Of a stretch of 64,000 nt of DNA, positions 55,859 to 64,000 are shown one piece after another. The translations under genes and the position numbers were made by a program. The DNA is from Hyphococcus sp. (lineage in GTDB: Bacteria > Pseudomonadota > Alphaproteobacteria > Caulobacterales > Parvularculaceae). The stretch covers positions 558,001 to 622,000 of the forward strand of contig JAJFGB010000009.1 of the NCBI GenBank assembly GCA_021776335.1, in the 5' to 3' direction. Positions within the stretch are counted from its first letter, which is position 1. Each line of letters opens with the position of its first letter. The notes under the pieces are model-generated. The model worked only from the letters and a program-made list of their open reading frames with translations. It was not told the DNA's origin and searched no databases.

Positions 55859-56710
55859 TTGCATCAGGCTGTTTTGGTCACAGGCGCTTCAAGCGGCATC
55901 GGCGAGGCGACCGCCGTGTATCTGGCGCATAAAGGTTTTCGTATTTTTGCGGCTGCGCGCCGCATTGAAAAGTTGAACGAACTTTCCGGGCTTGGCGGTG
56001 GGCGCATCACGACGCTGGCGATGGATGTCACGGATGAGGCATCAATTGAAAAGGCGCTGGCGGAAATCGCCGCTGAAGGGATCACGCTTTACGGCCTCGT
56101 CAATAATGCAGGCGTCAGTGTCATGGGGCCGTTTGAACAAATTTCAGCGGATGAATGGCGCCGACAGTTCGAGACAAATGTGATTGGCCTGGCAAATGTT
56201 ACGCGTGCGGTGATGCGGCAAATGCGTGAAGCCGGACGAGGGCGTATTATCAATATCGGATCGGTAACCGGGCGGGTCGTATCGCCGTTTCAGGCGCCCT
56301 ATGCGGCCTCCAAGCATGCCGTTGAGGGATTGTCAGATGCGTTGCGCCGTGAACTGGCGCCGCACGGCGTTAAAGTTTCCGTCATTCGCCCCGGCTTCAT
56401 CAATACGCCATTTGGTCATCAGGAGCAGGACGCGCTCGCAAAATTTACTGGTGCGGATAATCCATATGCTGAGCAGGTTCGCATTTTTAAAGAGTGGCAT
56501 GCAACAGGACATCCAAACGCGCCGGCGCCGACAATTGTTGCGGAAGCGGTTCATCGCGCGTTGACGGTCGATCGACCGCATTCACGCTATACCGTCCCGG
56601 CGAATATGCTAGGCGTCCTCGCGCTAAGAAATCTGATGCCATCGGCTATTGTTGATCGGATTTTTGAGCGTGTGACAGGGCTCAGCAAATACCGTCCACA
56701 AGGAAAATGA
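55859..56710 (+). CDS. Short-chain dehydrogenase/reductase
   Basis: 283 residues with the NAD(P) motif TGASSGIGEATA, VNNAGVS, catalytic Ser in NIGSVTGRV and YAASK, and RPGFINTPFG after the active site. Start is a TTG after GAGGG. It resembles the retinol dehydrogenase-like/SDR family used on lipophilic alcohols. It overlaps the DUF1330 gene by four bases, forming a two-gene unit behind pyrG. Confidence 0.9.
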   Translation: MHQAVLVTGASSGIGEATAVYLAHKGFRIFAAARRIEKLNELSGLGGGRITTLAMDVTDEASIEKALAEIAAEGITLYGLVNNAGVSVMGPFEQISADEWRRQFETNVIGLANVTRAVMRQMREAGRGRIINIGSVTGRVVSPFQAPYAASKHAVEGLSDALRRELAPHGVKVSVIRPGFINTPFGHQEQDALAKFTGADNPYAEQVRIFKEWHATGHPNAPAPTIVAEAVHRALTVDRPHSRYTVPANMLGVLALRNLMPSAIVDRIFERVTGLSKYRPQGK

Positions 56711-57129
56711 TGACTGATTACGTCTACCCCGCGCCGAAACAGTTTTGGGATATGATGCACAATGTGTCCGACGGGCCCATTGAGTTTCTTAACCTTATTT
56801 GCTTCTATGAAAAGGCAAATTATCCTGATGGCCGTGAAGCGACAGGCGTCGAAGCCTATAACGCATATGCGAAAGCTGCCGGCCCCATTTATGAGCGCCT
56901 TGGCGGCAAGATCCTCTGGCGCGGCATACCGGATTTCGTGGTGATCGGCCCTCAGGAACATCAGTGGGACTTTGCCTATATTGCGGAGTTTCCAAGCCTG
57001 GAGGCTTATGGCGAGCTGGTGGGAGATCTCGCCTACCAGGCAGTGGTTTTTCATCGTCAGGCGGCGGTAAAGGACACACGCTTGATCCGGATGAAGCCGA
57101 ATGATCTTGATCGCGGGTTTCAAATATAG
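56707..57129 (+). CDS. DUF1330 domain protein
   Basis: 140 residues of the dimeric alpha/beta-barrel DUF1330 type: GPIEFLNLICFYEKANYPDG, GVEAYNAYAKAAGPIYERLG, and AYIAEFPSLEAYGELVGDLAY. No catalytic role is established for the family. Translationally coupled to the SDR gene. The next gene is convergent. Confidence 0.85.
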   Translation: MMTDYVYPAPKQFWDMMHNVSDGPIEFLNLICFYEKANYPDGREATGVEAYNAYAKAAGPIYERLGGKILWRGIPDFVVIGPQEHQWDFAYIAEFPSLEAYGELVGDLAYQAVVFHRQAAVKDTRLIRMKPNDLDRGFQI

Positions 57130-57166
57130 ACCACCAGCCAATAATGGCCGGCCTGTTCAGCAATGA

Positions 57167-58189
57167 CTAATCAAGGATCGTGTTGTTTTGAACAGTTGCA
57201 TGCGCCGGCGCCCTGATGAGCGGCGCGGTATTTTCTTCGATCAGAACATTGCTCGAAGGGTCTCGGACAAGAATACGCGGCGTGTCGACAGAATTGAATG
57301 CCGGCAATATGTCGTTGCCGCGAATGATCAGATCATCGACATTTTCAGCGTAAATGCCCAAATGGTGCGCCTGCCGGATCAAGTTATTTTCGACGGTGAT
57401 CTGTTGATGTGGCGCACTGGCGAACCGGCTCTTGATGAAAATGCCCTGAGCACGCTCGCCGTCCAGCATCAAAATTGAGTTGTCGGCGATCAAAACATTG
57501 GTGTTCGCGACGGCGTTTGATCCTGCTTGCAACTGAATGCAATCGGGATGTGCATTTAGTCCTTCAATACGTTGGAAATCAGTGCATGCGTTTTCACGAA
57601 TGACAATATTGTTCGAGCCGCTGAGAATGATGCCGTCTTTGAGTAAGTCAGTGAAGTGAGAACCCCAAATTTCAACATTGGCGGAGTTCTTCACAATGAC
57701 GCCGTCCCGCATATCGCTGAAATGGCTGTTCTCCACTTTGACACCGTCGACGCCATCGAAGATTAGTATCGTACCATCATTCGATGGATCATCGTCTTCC
57801 GCCCAGGCAAAGCTGGAGTTCCTAAAGGTTATATCGCCGCCGCGTTGAACCAGTACGGCGATCTCGCGCACCGGGTCATTGGCTATGCCGGCGGATATCA
57901 TCAAATTTTCGAACACCAGGCCGGTGACGTCCCTTAGGCGCAAATTCTGTATGGCGGCGCCGTCCTCAAACTGCAGGGTCACGGCGGGTGAAAAATCATT
58001 CCAGCGGAGGCTTACTGCTCCATAATCGCCTGCCGGCACAATAATGGTGTCGCCAGGGCTGGCCGCGTCAATATCAGCAACCAGATCGGCGGCGGTCTGA
58101 GCGAATGCCGAATGTGAAGTACTGAGAACAAACGCTAATAATAAAACACCGAAGTTGCGTTTGAACGCGTCAAATATAATGCAGATCAT
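57167..58189 (-). CDS. Exported right-handed beta-helix protein, chondroitinase-B/alginate lyase-like
   Basis: 340 residues with a signal peptide (FGVLLLAFVLSTSHSAFAQ). The mature part begins LVADIDAASPGDTIIVPAGD, the usual opening of PL6-type/chondroitinase-B-like beta-helices, followed by parallel coils (IQNLRLRDVTGLVFENLMIS, VKVENSHFSDMRDGVIVK, VEIWGSHFTDLLKDGIIL, IVIRENACTDF). It may bind or cleave an acidic polysaccharide; the catalytic Lys/Arg pair cannot be assigned with confidence. ATG 58189 has GGGAG at a suitable distance; ATG 58198 is too close. Confidence 0.78.
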   Translation of the reverse strand: MICIIFDAFKRNFGVLLLAFVLSTSHSAFAQTAADLVADIDAASPGDTIIVPAGDYGAVSLRWNDFSPAVTLQFEDGAAIQNLRLRDVTGLVFENLMISAGIANDPVREIAVLVQRGGDITFRNSSFAWAEDDDPSNDGTILIFDGVDGVKVENSHFSDMRDGVIVKNSANVEIWGSHFTDLLKDGIILSGSNNIVIRENACTDFQRIEGLNAHPDCIQLQAGSNAVANTNVLIADNSILMLDGERAQGIFIKSRFASAPHQQITVENNLIRQAHHLGIYAENVDDLIIRGNDILPAFNSVDTPRILVRDPSSNVLIEENTAPLIRAPAHATVQNNTILD

Positions 58190-58359
58190 GATTTCCATCT
58201 CCCATAGTTCTTATGGTCCGGTGATTGGTCGCAATATTCAAGCCAGCCATAGGGCCCATTTCTCAAGCCCTCGCAAGTGCGGTAGTTTTGGTCTTGTTCA
58301 ACCTGCCCCAGTCCGGCTAAGGAAAGGGCCCCGAAAGAGTGAAAATCGAGAAATATTAA

Positions 58360-59754
58360 ATGCCAACGCCGGTACTTATGCCCGCCCTGTCTCCGACCAT
58401 GGAAGAGGGCACCCTCGCCAAATGGACCGTAAAAGAGGGAGACGCTGTCTCTTCCGGCGATGTCATCGCCGAAATTGAAACAGATAAGGCCACGATGGAA
58501 GTCGAAGCGGTCGACGAGGGTGTTATCGGCAAGATTCTCGTCGAAGAGGGAACCGAGAACGTGAAGGTCAATGAACCTATCGCGGTGATCCTTGGCGATG
58601 GTGAGAGCGCTGATGAAATCGATTTATCCAAGCTGAATGGTGCGAGCCCCGCAAGCGAAGAAGTTTCGGCGGCGCCGCCAGCGACCTCTGTTCCCGATGC
58701 TGCCGCTCCGTCGCCGGAGCAACCGGTGGTTGAAACGGTTGCCGATCCCGAATTGCCTGATGGCGTCGAGATGGTCGAGACGACCATTCGCGATGCGTTG
58801 CGCGACGCCATGGCGGAGGAAATGCGCCGCGATCCGGATGTGTTTTTGATGGGTGAGGAAGTCGCTGAGTATCAGGGCGCCTATAAAGTGTCTCGTGGCC
58901 TGCTTGATGAGTTTGGTCCGAGGCGCGTTGTTGATACGCCGATCACTGAACATGGTTTTGCGGGTATGGGTGTCGGCGCCGCATTCTCCGGTTTAAAGCC
59001 CATCGTTGAATTCATGACATGGAACTTCGCCATGCAGGCGATCGATCATATCATCAACTCTGCTGCAAAGACGCGATATATGTCTGGCGGCCAGATGAGC
59101 TCGCCGATTGTTTTTCGCGGACCGAATGCAGCGGCGTCCCGCGTCGCCGCACAGCACAGTCAGGACTATGCGCCGTGGTATCTTAACGTGCCGGGCCTGA
59201 TCGTGATCGCACCCTTTTCTGCATCGGATGCGAAGGGATTGTTAAAAGCTGCGATCCGCAATCCCAATCCGGTTGTGTTTCTTGAGCACGAGCTTCTTTA
59301 TGGCGACACGATGACCGTGCCGGACGTGGAAGATTGGGTGCTGCCGATCGGCAAAGCGAAGATCGCGCGCGAGGGAACTGACGTGACAATCGTTTCCTAT
59401 TCCAGAGGCGTGAAGTTCTCACTTGAAGCCGCGGAGCAATTGGCTGGCGAGGGCATATCGGCAGAAGTCGTTGATCTGCGCACGCTGCGCCCCATGGATA
59501 CCGAAACCGTGATCAATTCAGTAAAGAAAACCAATCGCGTGGTCACGGTCGAAGAAGGTTGGGCGCCTTGCGGCGTCGGCGCAGAAATCGGCTGGCAGGT
59601 GACCCAGCACGCTTTTGACTATCTTGACGCCCCGCCAACGCGCGTGACGCAAGAAGATACGCCTTTGCCCTACGCCGCCAATCTTGAAGCGATCAGCCTT
59701 CCGAATGCGGAGAAAGTTGTGAGGGCGGTGAAAGCCGTGATGTATCGGGAATAA
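58360..59754 (+). CDS. pdhB: Pyruvate dehydrogenase E1 component subunit beta with lipoyl domain
   Basis: 464 residues. Residues 1-80 are a biotinyl/lipoyl domain with the lipoylated Lys43 in ETDKATMEV; an Ala/Pro linker follows; from about residue 130 comes the E1 beta transketolase-like part ([59 protein letters not shown]). The N-terminal lipoyl domain on E1 beta is known in alphaproteobacteria. The usual upstream pdhA is not present; a convergent beta-helix gene is there instead. Confidence 0.97.
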   Translation: MPTPVLMPALSPTMEEGTLAKWTVKEGDAVSSGDVIAEIETDKATMEVEAVDEGVIGKILVEEGTENVKVNEPIAVILGDGESADEIDLSKLNGASPASEEVSAAPPATSVPDAAAPSPEQPVVETVADPELPDGVEMVETTIRDALRDAMAEEMRRDPDVFLMGEEVAEYQGAYKVSRGLLDEFGPRRVVDTPITEHGFAGMGVGAAFSGLKPIVEFMTWNFAMQAIDHIINSAAKTRYMSGGQMSSPIVFRGPNAAASRVAAQHSQDYAPWYLNVPGLIVIAPFSASDAKGLLKAAIRNPNPVVFLEHELLYGDTMTVPDVEDWVLPIGKAKIAREGTDVTIVSYSRGVKFSLEAAEQLAGEGISAEVVDLRTLRPMDTETVINSVKKTNRVVTVEEGWAPCGVGAEIGWQVTQHAFDYLDAPPTRVTQEDTPLPYAANLEAISLPNAEKVVRAVKAVMYRE

Positions 59755-59762
59755 GGAATGGT

Positions 59763-60215
59763 TTGGTGCGCTATTCTGGCCAATGCCACTGCGGAAAGGT
59801 GAAAGCGTCTTTTGAAACGCAAAAGACGCCGGCCGAGCTTGGCGTACGCACCTGCCAATGTGTGTTTTGTCGCCGACATGGGGCCGTGAATATTTCAGAC
59901 CCTGAGGGGCAAATTGTGATCGACGCGGCGCCAGATGATCTTGTCCGGTATCGATTTGCGCTCAAAACCGCCGATTTTCTCATTTGTCGTCAGTGCGGTG
60001 TTTATGTGGCCGCGGTGATGGGAGAGGGCGCAAAAACTTGCTCCACCATCAATATCATTGGCTTGCGCATGGAGGATTTTCTGGACATCGAGGAGGCGGC
60101 AATGGACTATGACGCTGAAACCACCCAAGACCGTATCGCCCGGCGATACACAAAATGGACGCCGACGATGTTTACTGACGCTGAACTCGCTGCCTCGAAT
60201 TTTGGCCCGCATTAA
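59763..60215 (+). CDS. GFA-family zinc-binding protein (glutathione-dependent formaldehyde-activating type)
   Basis: 150 residues with zinc-binding cysteines in GQCHCGKVKA, CQCVFCRRHGA and LICRQCGVY, the CENP-V/GFA fold. The family binds zinc and sometimes glutathione; the enzymatic role is mostly unproven. TTG start; GTG three bases later is equally possible given AAGGAA upstream. It sits between pdhB and pdhC, an unusual place. Confidence 0.85.
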   Translation: MVRYSGQCHCGKVKASFETQKTPAELGVRTCQCVFCRRHGAVNISDPEGQIVIDAAPDDLVRYRFALKTADFLICRQCGVYVAAVMGEGAKTCSTINIIGLRMEDFLDIEEAAMDYDAETTQDRIARRYTKWTPTMFTDAELAASNFGPH

Positions 60216-60276
60216 CACAAGACATCTATAGTCCTGCGGACAGCACAAATTGCACAAACAACTGAGGGGCAAAAAA

Positions 60277-60750
60277 ATGATGAAGTTTTTGTTTAGCGGC
60301 AATGGCCGCGTATCGCGCAAAGCGATTTGGCTGTTTAATTTGGCCGTAATCGGAATCAGTATCGTTTTTGCAATCCTTGATTTGGTGTTTTTTGGAACGT
60401 CGCTTGATTCCGATGCCACCGGCCCTCTTTCGTTGTTGTTTTCGCTTGCATCTATTTGGCCTTCAATCGCTGTCACAGTAAAAAGATTTCATGACCGAGG
60501 GATGAGCGGATGGTGGATTGTGTGGTTTATTTTGATAGCCGTCGCCGCTGCGATTCCGGGCGGGATCGCGATGGCGGTTCTGGGAGTGGGTCAGGGCTTC
60601 GGGATCACGATAGTGTTCATCGGCGTTGCAATTCCTCTTATATGGCAATTTGTAATATTGATGATACAGCCAGGACAGGAAGGGCCGAACAAATATGGCC
60701 CCAACCCTCTTGATCCGGTTGGTGAAGATATCGCACGAACATTCGACTGA
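60277..60750 (+). CDS. DUF805 integral membrane protein
   Basis: 157 residues: FLFSGNGRVSRKAIWLF at the start, then four membrane helices with VKRFHDRGMSGWWIVWFIL between the second and third, and GPNKYGPNPL at the end, all typical of DUF805 (YhaH-like) proteins of unknown function. GAGGGG lies upstream of the ATG. Inserted in the pdhB-pdhC interval. Confidence 0.88.
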   Translation: MMKFLFSGNGRVSRKAIWLFNLAVIGISIVFAILDLVFFGTSLDSDATGPLSLLFSLASIWPSIAVTVKRFHDRGMSGWWIVWFILIAVAAAIPGGIAMAVLGVGQGFGITIVFIGVAIPLIWQFVILMIQPGQEGPNKYGPNPLDPVGEDIARTFD

Positions 60751-60787
60751 GAAACACTTGACCGCAAAAACTCTTTAGGACTGAAAA

Positions 60788-62107
60788 ATGCCGACTCCAA
60801 TTCTTATGCCTGCTCTTTCGCCGACCATGGAAGAGGGCACCCTTGCCAAATGGAATGTAAAAGAAGGCGATACGGTTTCTTCCGGTGACATTATCGCCGA
60901 GATTGAAACCGACAAAGCGACCATGGAAGTCGAAGCTGTCGATGAGGGTATTGTCGGCAAGATATTTATTGCCGAGGGAACGGAAGGCGTGAAAGTCAAC
61001 GCGCCCATTGCAGTGCTGCTTGAGGACGGCGAGAGCGCCGGCGATATTGATGTGAATGCGCTTGGCGGCAGCGCAGCGCCCGCTGCTGAATCGCCGGCTG
61101 CTTCGGTGGCGCTGGAACCGGTCAGCAAACAATCAACAGTCGCCAACGGCGCCGCCGCACCGGCGTCGATAGCTGCTGCACCCCAACCAAAATCCAACGG
61201 ACGTGTTCTTGCATCGCCGCTGGCCAAACGTCTGGCGCAGCAGGAAGGGCTTAACCTTGGCGCTGTCACAGGCTCCGGCCCACGTGGGCGTGTTGTCAGG
61301 CGCGACATTGAAAAAGCCGTGAAAGATGGAACGGGGAAAGCGGCTGCTCCAGCAGCACAAACTGTTGCGGCGCCGGCGTCTGTTGATGCGCGGCTCTACC
61401 CGCCCGAGAGCTATGAAGCTGTAAAACTCGATGGCATGCGCAAGGTGATCGCCAAGCGCCTCACACAAAGCTTCAATCAGGAAGTCCCGCATTTTCCGCT
61501 TAATATTGACTGTGAGCTCGACAACCTTCTCTCGGCGCGCGCGCGCATCAACGCAACGTCGCCAAAGGAAGGCGATGGCGCCTTTAAGCTCTCTGTGAAT
61601 GATTTCATTTTGAAAGCCTCAGCGATGGCGCTGAAAAAAGTACCGGCGGCGAACGCAACGTTTACTGATGAAGCAATCTTGTTGCACAAGCATGCAGATA
61701 TTGGCGTTGCCGTAGCGATCGATGGGGGGTTGATCACGCCGATCGTCTGGAAGGCGGAAGAAAAAGGCCTCAAACAAATCTCCGCTGAGGTCAAAGATAT
61801 GGCGGGCCGCGCAAAATCCAGGAAATTAAAACCGCAGGAATATCAGGGCGGAACCTTTTCAGTTTCAAATCTCGGGATGTTCGGGATCAAGAGCTTTGCG
61901 TCAATCGTTAATCAGCCCCATGGCGCGATCATGTCCGTTGGCGCGGGCGAGCAGCGTGTAGTTGTGAAAGATGGCAAAATGGAAATCGCAACCGTCATGA
62001 CAGTGACGCTGACCTGCGATCATCGGGTGGTGGATGGCTCTGTTGGGGCCCAATTCCTGAACGCTTTCAAGCAGTTTATCGAAGAGCCGGCAGCGATGCT
62101 GCTATAG
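60788..62107 (+). CDS. pdhC: Dihydrolipoamide acetyltransferase, E2 of pyruvate dehydrogenase
   Basis: 439 residues: lipoyl domain 1-80 with Lys43 in ETDKATMEV, Ala/Pro-rich linker, peripheral subunit-binding domain ([37 protein letters not shown]), and a catalytic domain with [15 protein letters not shown] and the active-site DHRVVDG near the C-terminus. Its lipoyl domain is very similar in protein and DNA to that of PdhB, including a shared run of more than 20 bases around TMEEGT. Confidence 0.97.
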   Translation: MPTPILMPALSPTMEEGTLAKWNVKEGDTVSSGDIIAEIETDKATMEVEAVDEGIVGKIFIAEGTEGVKVNAPIAVLLEDGESAGDIDVNALGGSAAPAAESPAASVALEPVSKQSTVANGAAAPASIAAAPQPKSNGRVLASPLAKRLAQQEGLNLGAVTGSGPRGRVVRRDIEKAVKDGTGKAAAPAAQTVAAPASVDARLYPPESYEAVKLDGMRKVIAKRLTQSFNQEVPHFPLNIDCELDNLLSARARINATSPKEGDGAFKLSVNDFILKASAMALKKVPAANATFTDEAILLHKHADIGVAVAIDGGLITPIVWKAEEKGLKQISAEVKDMAGRAKSRKLKPQEYQGGTFSVSNLGMFGIKSFASIVNQPHGAIMSVGAGEQRVVVKDGKMEIATVMTVTLTCDHRVVDGSVGAQFLNAFKQFIEEPAAMLL

Positions 62108-62734
62108 GCGATCTCGGTCTGCTTTTCAGGAAACCTTTTATTTTCAGTGGGTTGTGTGTAATTTCGCGTTTTTTGCAACGCAACATTACATTTCGTGATC
62201 GAGCGACACAGTTCGGCCGCGATTTCGCTGCACCAAATTCTTATTCGGAAACCATATCTGATCTGTCGCTGAGGAGTTGTGTAAGGCTTGGCGGCAGGCG
62301 AGGCGGGCAGCGATTTCTCTCTCCCCCGTGCTGTATTGCCTCGCCGCCTTTTTCCAGATTTCCCCCGCCTGGGGAATAGTAGTTCCCCACCACACGCTTG
62401 CCATATGAGATATGTAAGTTTATAACATCACGAGAAAGCGCTGCGTAGCGCGTTTTCTGTGAGTTTTTCAGTAAATTTCAGTTGTGTAAGTAAAGTTGTG
62501 TAGCGAATGCGGGCGGTCCTCATTCCCCCATATGGACCGCCCGTTTTCGTCAATTTTTCACAGACATTTTGGCTGAATTGAGATTTTCGCGCTTGCCGAC
62601 GGCGGCGTCATGCTCTATCAGGCGCGCTCTCGCGGGAGGTTTCCGGCAAAGACCAGCCGGCGCCGTACCGCAACCCTTCAACCAGGTTCAGCCAGTTTTA
62701 TGGCGGGGCTTAAAATGACGAGAAGGTCAGTAAA
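62108..62734. other. Hairpin-rich intergenic region before rplK
   Basis: 627 bases with no credible gene but several inverted repeats: GTAAT/ATTAC enclosing GCGTT/AACGC (62156-62188), GGCGAGGC/GCCTCGCC (about 62298-62346, followed by T5), AGCGCT-GCGT-AGCGC (about 62436-62451), and a GC-rich stem at 62511-62542. The word GTTGTGTA recurs (62276, 62481 and 62495, with a variant at 62150). It could hold the pdhC 3' end, an unrecognised small RNA and the rplKA promoter with the L1-binding leader; no standard RNA family was matched by eye. Confidence 0.5.
62511..62546 (+). terminator. Probable rho-independent terminator
   Basis: Perfect nine-base stem GGGCGGTCC/GGACCGCCC with a 14-base loop followed by GTTTT. 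It is too far from pdhC (about 400 bases) to be a tight terminator, so it may end a separate transcript in the region. Confidence 0.5.
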
Positions 62735-63163
62735 ATGGCGAAGAAAATAGCAGGCTACCTGAAACTTCAGGTACCGGCGGGCGCGGCGACACCGTCGCCA
62801 CCCATCGGTCCGGCGCTCGGCCAGCGCGGCCTTAACATCATGGAATTCTGCAAGGCGTTCAACGCCAAGACGCAGGAAATGGAAAAGGGGATGCCAATCC
62901 CCACGATCATCACGATCTTTTCCGACAAGTCTTTCAACTTTGAAACGAAAACGCCGCCGGCATCGTATTATCTGAAGAAGGCCGCCAAACTCCAAAAAGG
63001 CGGCGCGACACCCGGTAAGGCCAGCGCGGGCACGGTGACTAAAAAGCAGTGCGCCGAAATCGCCGAAGCCAAGATGAAAGATTTGAACGCCAACGACCTC
63101 GAGGCAGCCACCAAGATTATTATGGGATCGGCACGCTCGATGGGCCTGGAAGTAAGGGAGTAG
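62735..63163 (+). CDS. rplK: 50S ribosomal protein L11
   Basis: 142 residues, the standard length: [59 protein letters not shown], and the C-terminal rRNA-binding part ending [15 protein letters not shown]. Binds 23S rRNA at the GTPase centre. GAAGG lies upstream of the ATG. The usual upstream secE-nusG genes are missing. Confidence 0.98.
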   Translation: MAKKIAGYLKLQVPAGAATPSPPIGPALGQRGLNIMEFCKAFNAKTQEMEKGMPIPTIITIFSDKSFNFETKTPPASYYLKKAAKLQKGGATPGKASAGTVTKKQCAEIAEAKMKDLNANDLEAATKIIMGSARSMGLEVRE

Positions 63164-63168
63164 AGGTG

Positions 63169-63864
63169 ATGGGAAAAGTTGGAAAACGCATTAAAGCGGC
63201 GCGTGAAACGGTCGATCGCAGCAAGCTCCACACAATCGATGATGCGGTGAAGCTCGTGAAAGCGAATGCAAAGGCTAAATTCGACGAGACGATCGAAGTC
63301 GCGATGAACCTTGGCGTCGATCCACGCCACGCTGATCAAATGGTGCGTGGTGTGGTTTCGCTTCCAAACGGTACTGGACGGACAGTACGTGTTGCGGTGT
63401 TTGCAAAGGATGCAAAAGCCGAGGAAGCGACAAAAGCCGGCGCCGATGTTGTTGGCGCTGAAGATTTGATGGAAAAAATTCAGGGCGGTTTTATGGATTT
63501 TGACCGCGTCATTGCTACGCCGGATATGATGTCGGTTGTTGGCCGCCTCGGCAAAGTTTTGGGCCCACGCGGCCTGATGCCGAACCCTAAGGTTGGCACG
63601 GTCACGCCTGATGTTGCAAAAGCAGTGAAGGATTCTAAAGGCGGCGCCGTTGAATTTCGCGTTGAAAAATCTGGCATTATTCATGCCGGTATCGGCAAGG
63701 TGAGCTTCGACGAAAAAGCCATCTCCGAAAACGTCAAAGCGTTCGTTGATGCTGTCGCTAAAGCAAAACCGGCGGGTGCAAAGGGTACGTATCTTAAAAA
63801 GATAGCCATTTCATCGACAATGGGGCCGGGCGTGCGGATCGACACAAGTGCTGCGGCGGCCTAA
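63169..63864 (+). CDS. rplA: 50S ribosomal protein L1
   Basis: 231 residues: [58 protein letters not shown] and [19 protein letters not shown]. Binds the 23S rRNA L1 stalk and represses its own operon in many bacteria. The ATG five bases after rplK with GAGGTG upstream is used; a longer frame overlapping rplK is rejected. The usual following rplJ-rplL are absent, a terminator comes directly after. Confidence 0.98.
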   Translation: MGKVGKRIKAARETVDRSKLHTIDDAVKLVKANAKAKFDETIEVAMNLGVDPRHADQMVRGVVSLPNGTGRTVRVAVFAKDAKAEEATKAGADVVGAEDLMEKIQGGFMDFDRVIATPDMMSVVGRLGKVLGPRGLMPNPKVGTVTPDVAKAVKDSKGGAVEFRVEKSGIIHAGIGKVSFDEKAISENVKAFVDAVAKAKPAGAKGTYLKKIAISSTMGPGVRIDTSAAAA

Positions 63865-63890
63865 ATAGAACAAACAACAATTGAAGAAAA

Positions 63891-63919
63891 ACGACCCTCA
63901 TTTGAGGGTCGTTTTTTTT
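63891..63919. terminator. Rho-independent terminator after rplKA
   Basis: ACGACCCTC and GAGGGTCGT form a nine-base stem around ATTT, followed by eight T and preceded by an A-rich stretch, so it can also end the convergent ATPase gene. Confidence 0.95.
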
Positions 63920-63922
63920 GCG

Positions 63923-64000
63923 TTACAGAGTTAAGCGCCGCAATCGTAAAGCGTTGCTGATCACCGAAACAGAACTAAGGCTCATCGCCGCCGCTGCGAT
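63923..64000 (-). CDS. Copper-type P1B ATPase, last 25 codons
   Basis: The minus strand reads IAAAAMSLSSVSVISNALRL and RRLTL, stop. AAMSLSSVSV-NALRLR is the highly conserved end of CopA/heavy-metal translocating P-type ATPases (last membrane helix and short basic tail). The rest lies beyond the right edge. It is convergent with rplA and shares the terminator. Confidence 0.85.
   Translation of the reverse strand: MAAAAMSLSSVSVISNALRLRRLTL

Noticed and set aside
62640-62734. L1-protein binding leader in front of rplK
   Set aside because: Expected from other bacteria, but I could not find the characteristic structure by eye, so it is not called.

Overview
The window looks like chromosomal DNA of an aerobic, heterotrophic alphaproteobacterium, plausibly of a marine Hyphomonadaceae/Parvularculaceae type. 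Reasons, all from the sequence: the alphaproteobacterial gene order ppiD-trpE ... trpG-trpD-trpC ... lexA-comEC-gltX-gltA; a GAAC-N7-GAAC SOS box in front of lexA; a pyruvate dehydrogenase E1 beta subunit with its own lipoyl domain; system I cytochrome c maturation genes; and several outer-membrane or periplasmic proteins. Placement below class level is inference. No rRNA, tRNA, CRISPR array, transposase or phage gene was seen.

Layout. 0-6.4 kb: a TonB-dependent receptor running off the left edge, then an ECF sigma factor and a membrane-anchored winged-helix regulator with a TolB-like propeller. 6.4-13.1 kb: a complete five-step histidine utilisation cluster (hutI-hutH-hutG-hutU in one overlapping operon, hutF divergent). 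13.1-17.5 kb: an SRPBCC protein, a GlxA-type regulator divergent from a Tat-exported nitroreductase-like protein, and an MddA/NnrU-like membrane methyltransferase; two diverged copies of a ~165 bp repeat flank this group. 17.5-21.3 kb: ccmF-ccmG-ccmH-ccmI. 21.4-28.4 kb: a lipoprotein, a GIN-domain protein, an osmoprotectant ABC importer bracketed by a duplicated 3' gene end, and AT-richer small membrane-protein genes on the minus strand. 28.4-32.5 kb: a rearranged stretch with a fused nucleotidyltransferase-HEPN gene, a second copy that has lost its active site, a TipAS/MerR regulator, an LGFP-repeat protein and three palindromic repeat types. 32.5-51.2 kb: the conserved core block gltA, gltX, comEC, lexA, trpCDG, trpE, ppiD, tpiA, interrupted by a deacetylase, an FkbM methyltransferase, a broken BLUF gene, an esterase and a DUF885 peptidase. 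51-62 kb: a lipoprotein hydrolase, an unusual redoxin-2OG oxygenase fusion, secG, pyrG, SDR/DUF1330, a secreted beta-helix protein and pdhB-GFA-DUF805-pdhC. 62-64 kb: a hairpin-rich intergenic region, rplK-rplA, a terminator, and the last 25 codons of a copper-type P1B ATPase.

How the genes work together. Histidine is degraded through urocanate, imidazolonepropionate and formimidoylglutamate, then by HutF and HutG to glutamate and formate. PDH and citrate synthase feed the TCA cycle; the Ccm proteins supply c-type cytochromes for respiration; GltX, PyrG, TpiA, SecG, L11 and L1 are housekeeping. The accessory material (13-17 kb, 21-32 kb, 42-45 kb, 52-53 kb) carries the less ordinary signals.

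I did not find a clear new multi-gene system. The candidates most worth checking are the redoxin-2OG oxygenase fusion, the nucleotidyltransferase-HEPN gene with its active-site-less copy, the Tat nitroreductase-like/MddA-like pair under a divergent GlxA regulator, and the array of small membrane proteins split by the osmoprotectant locus.
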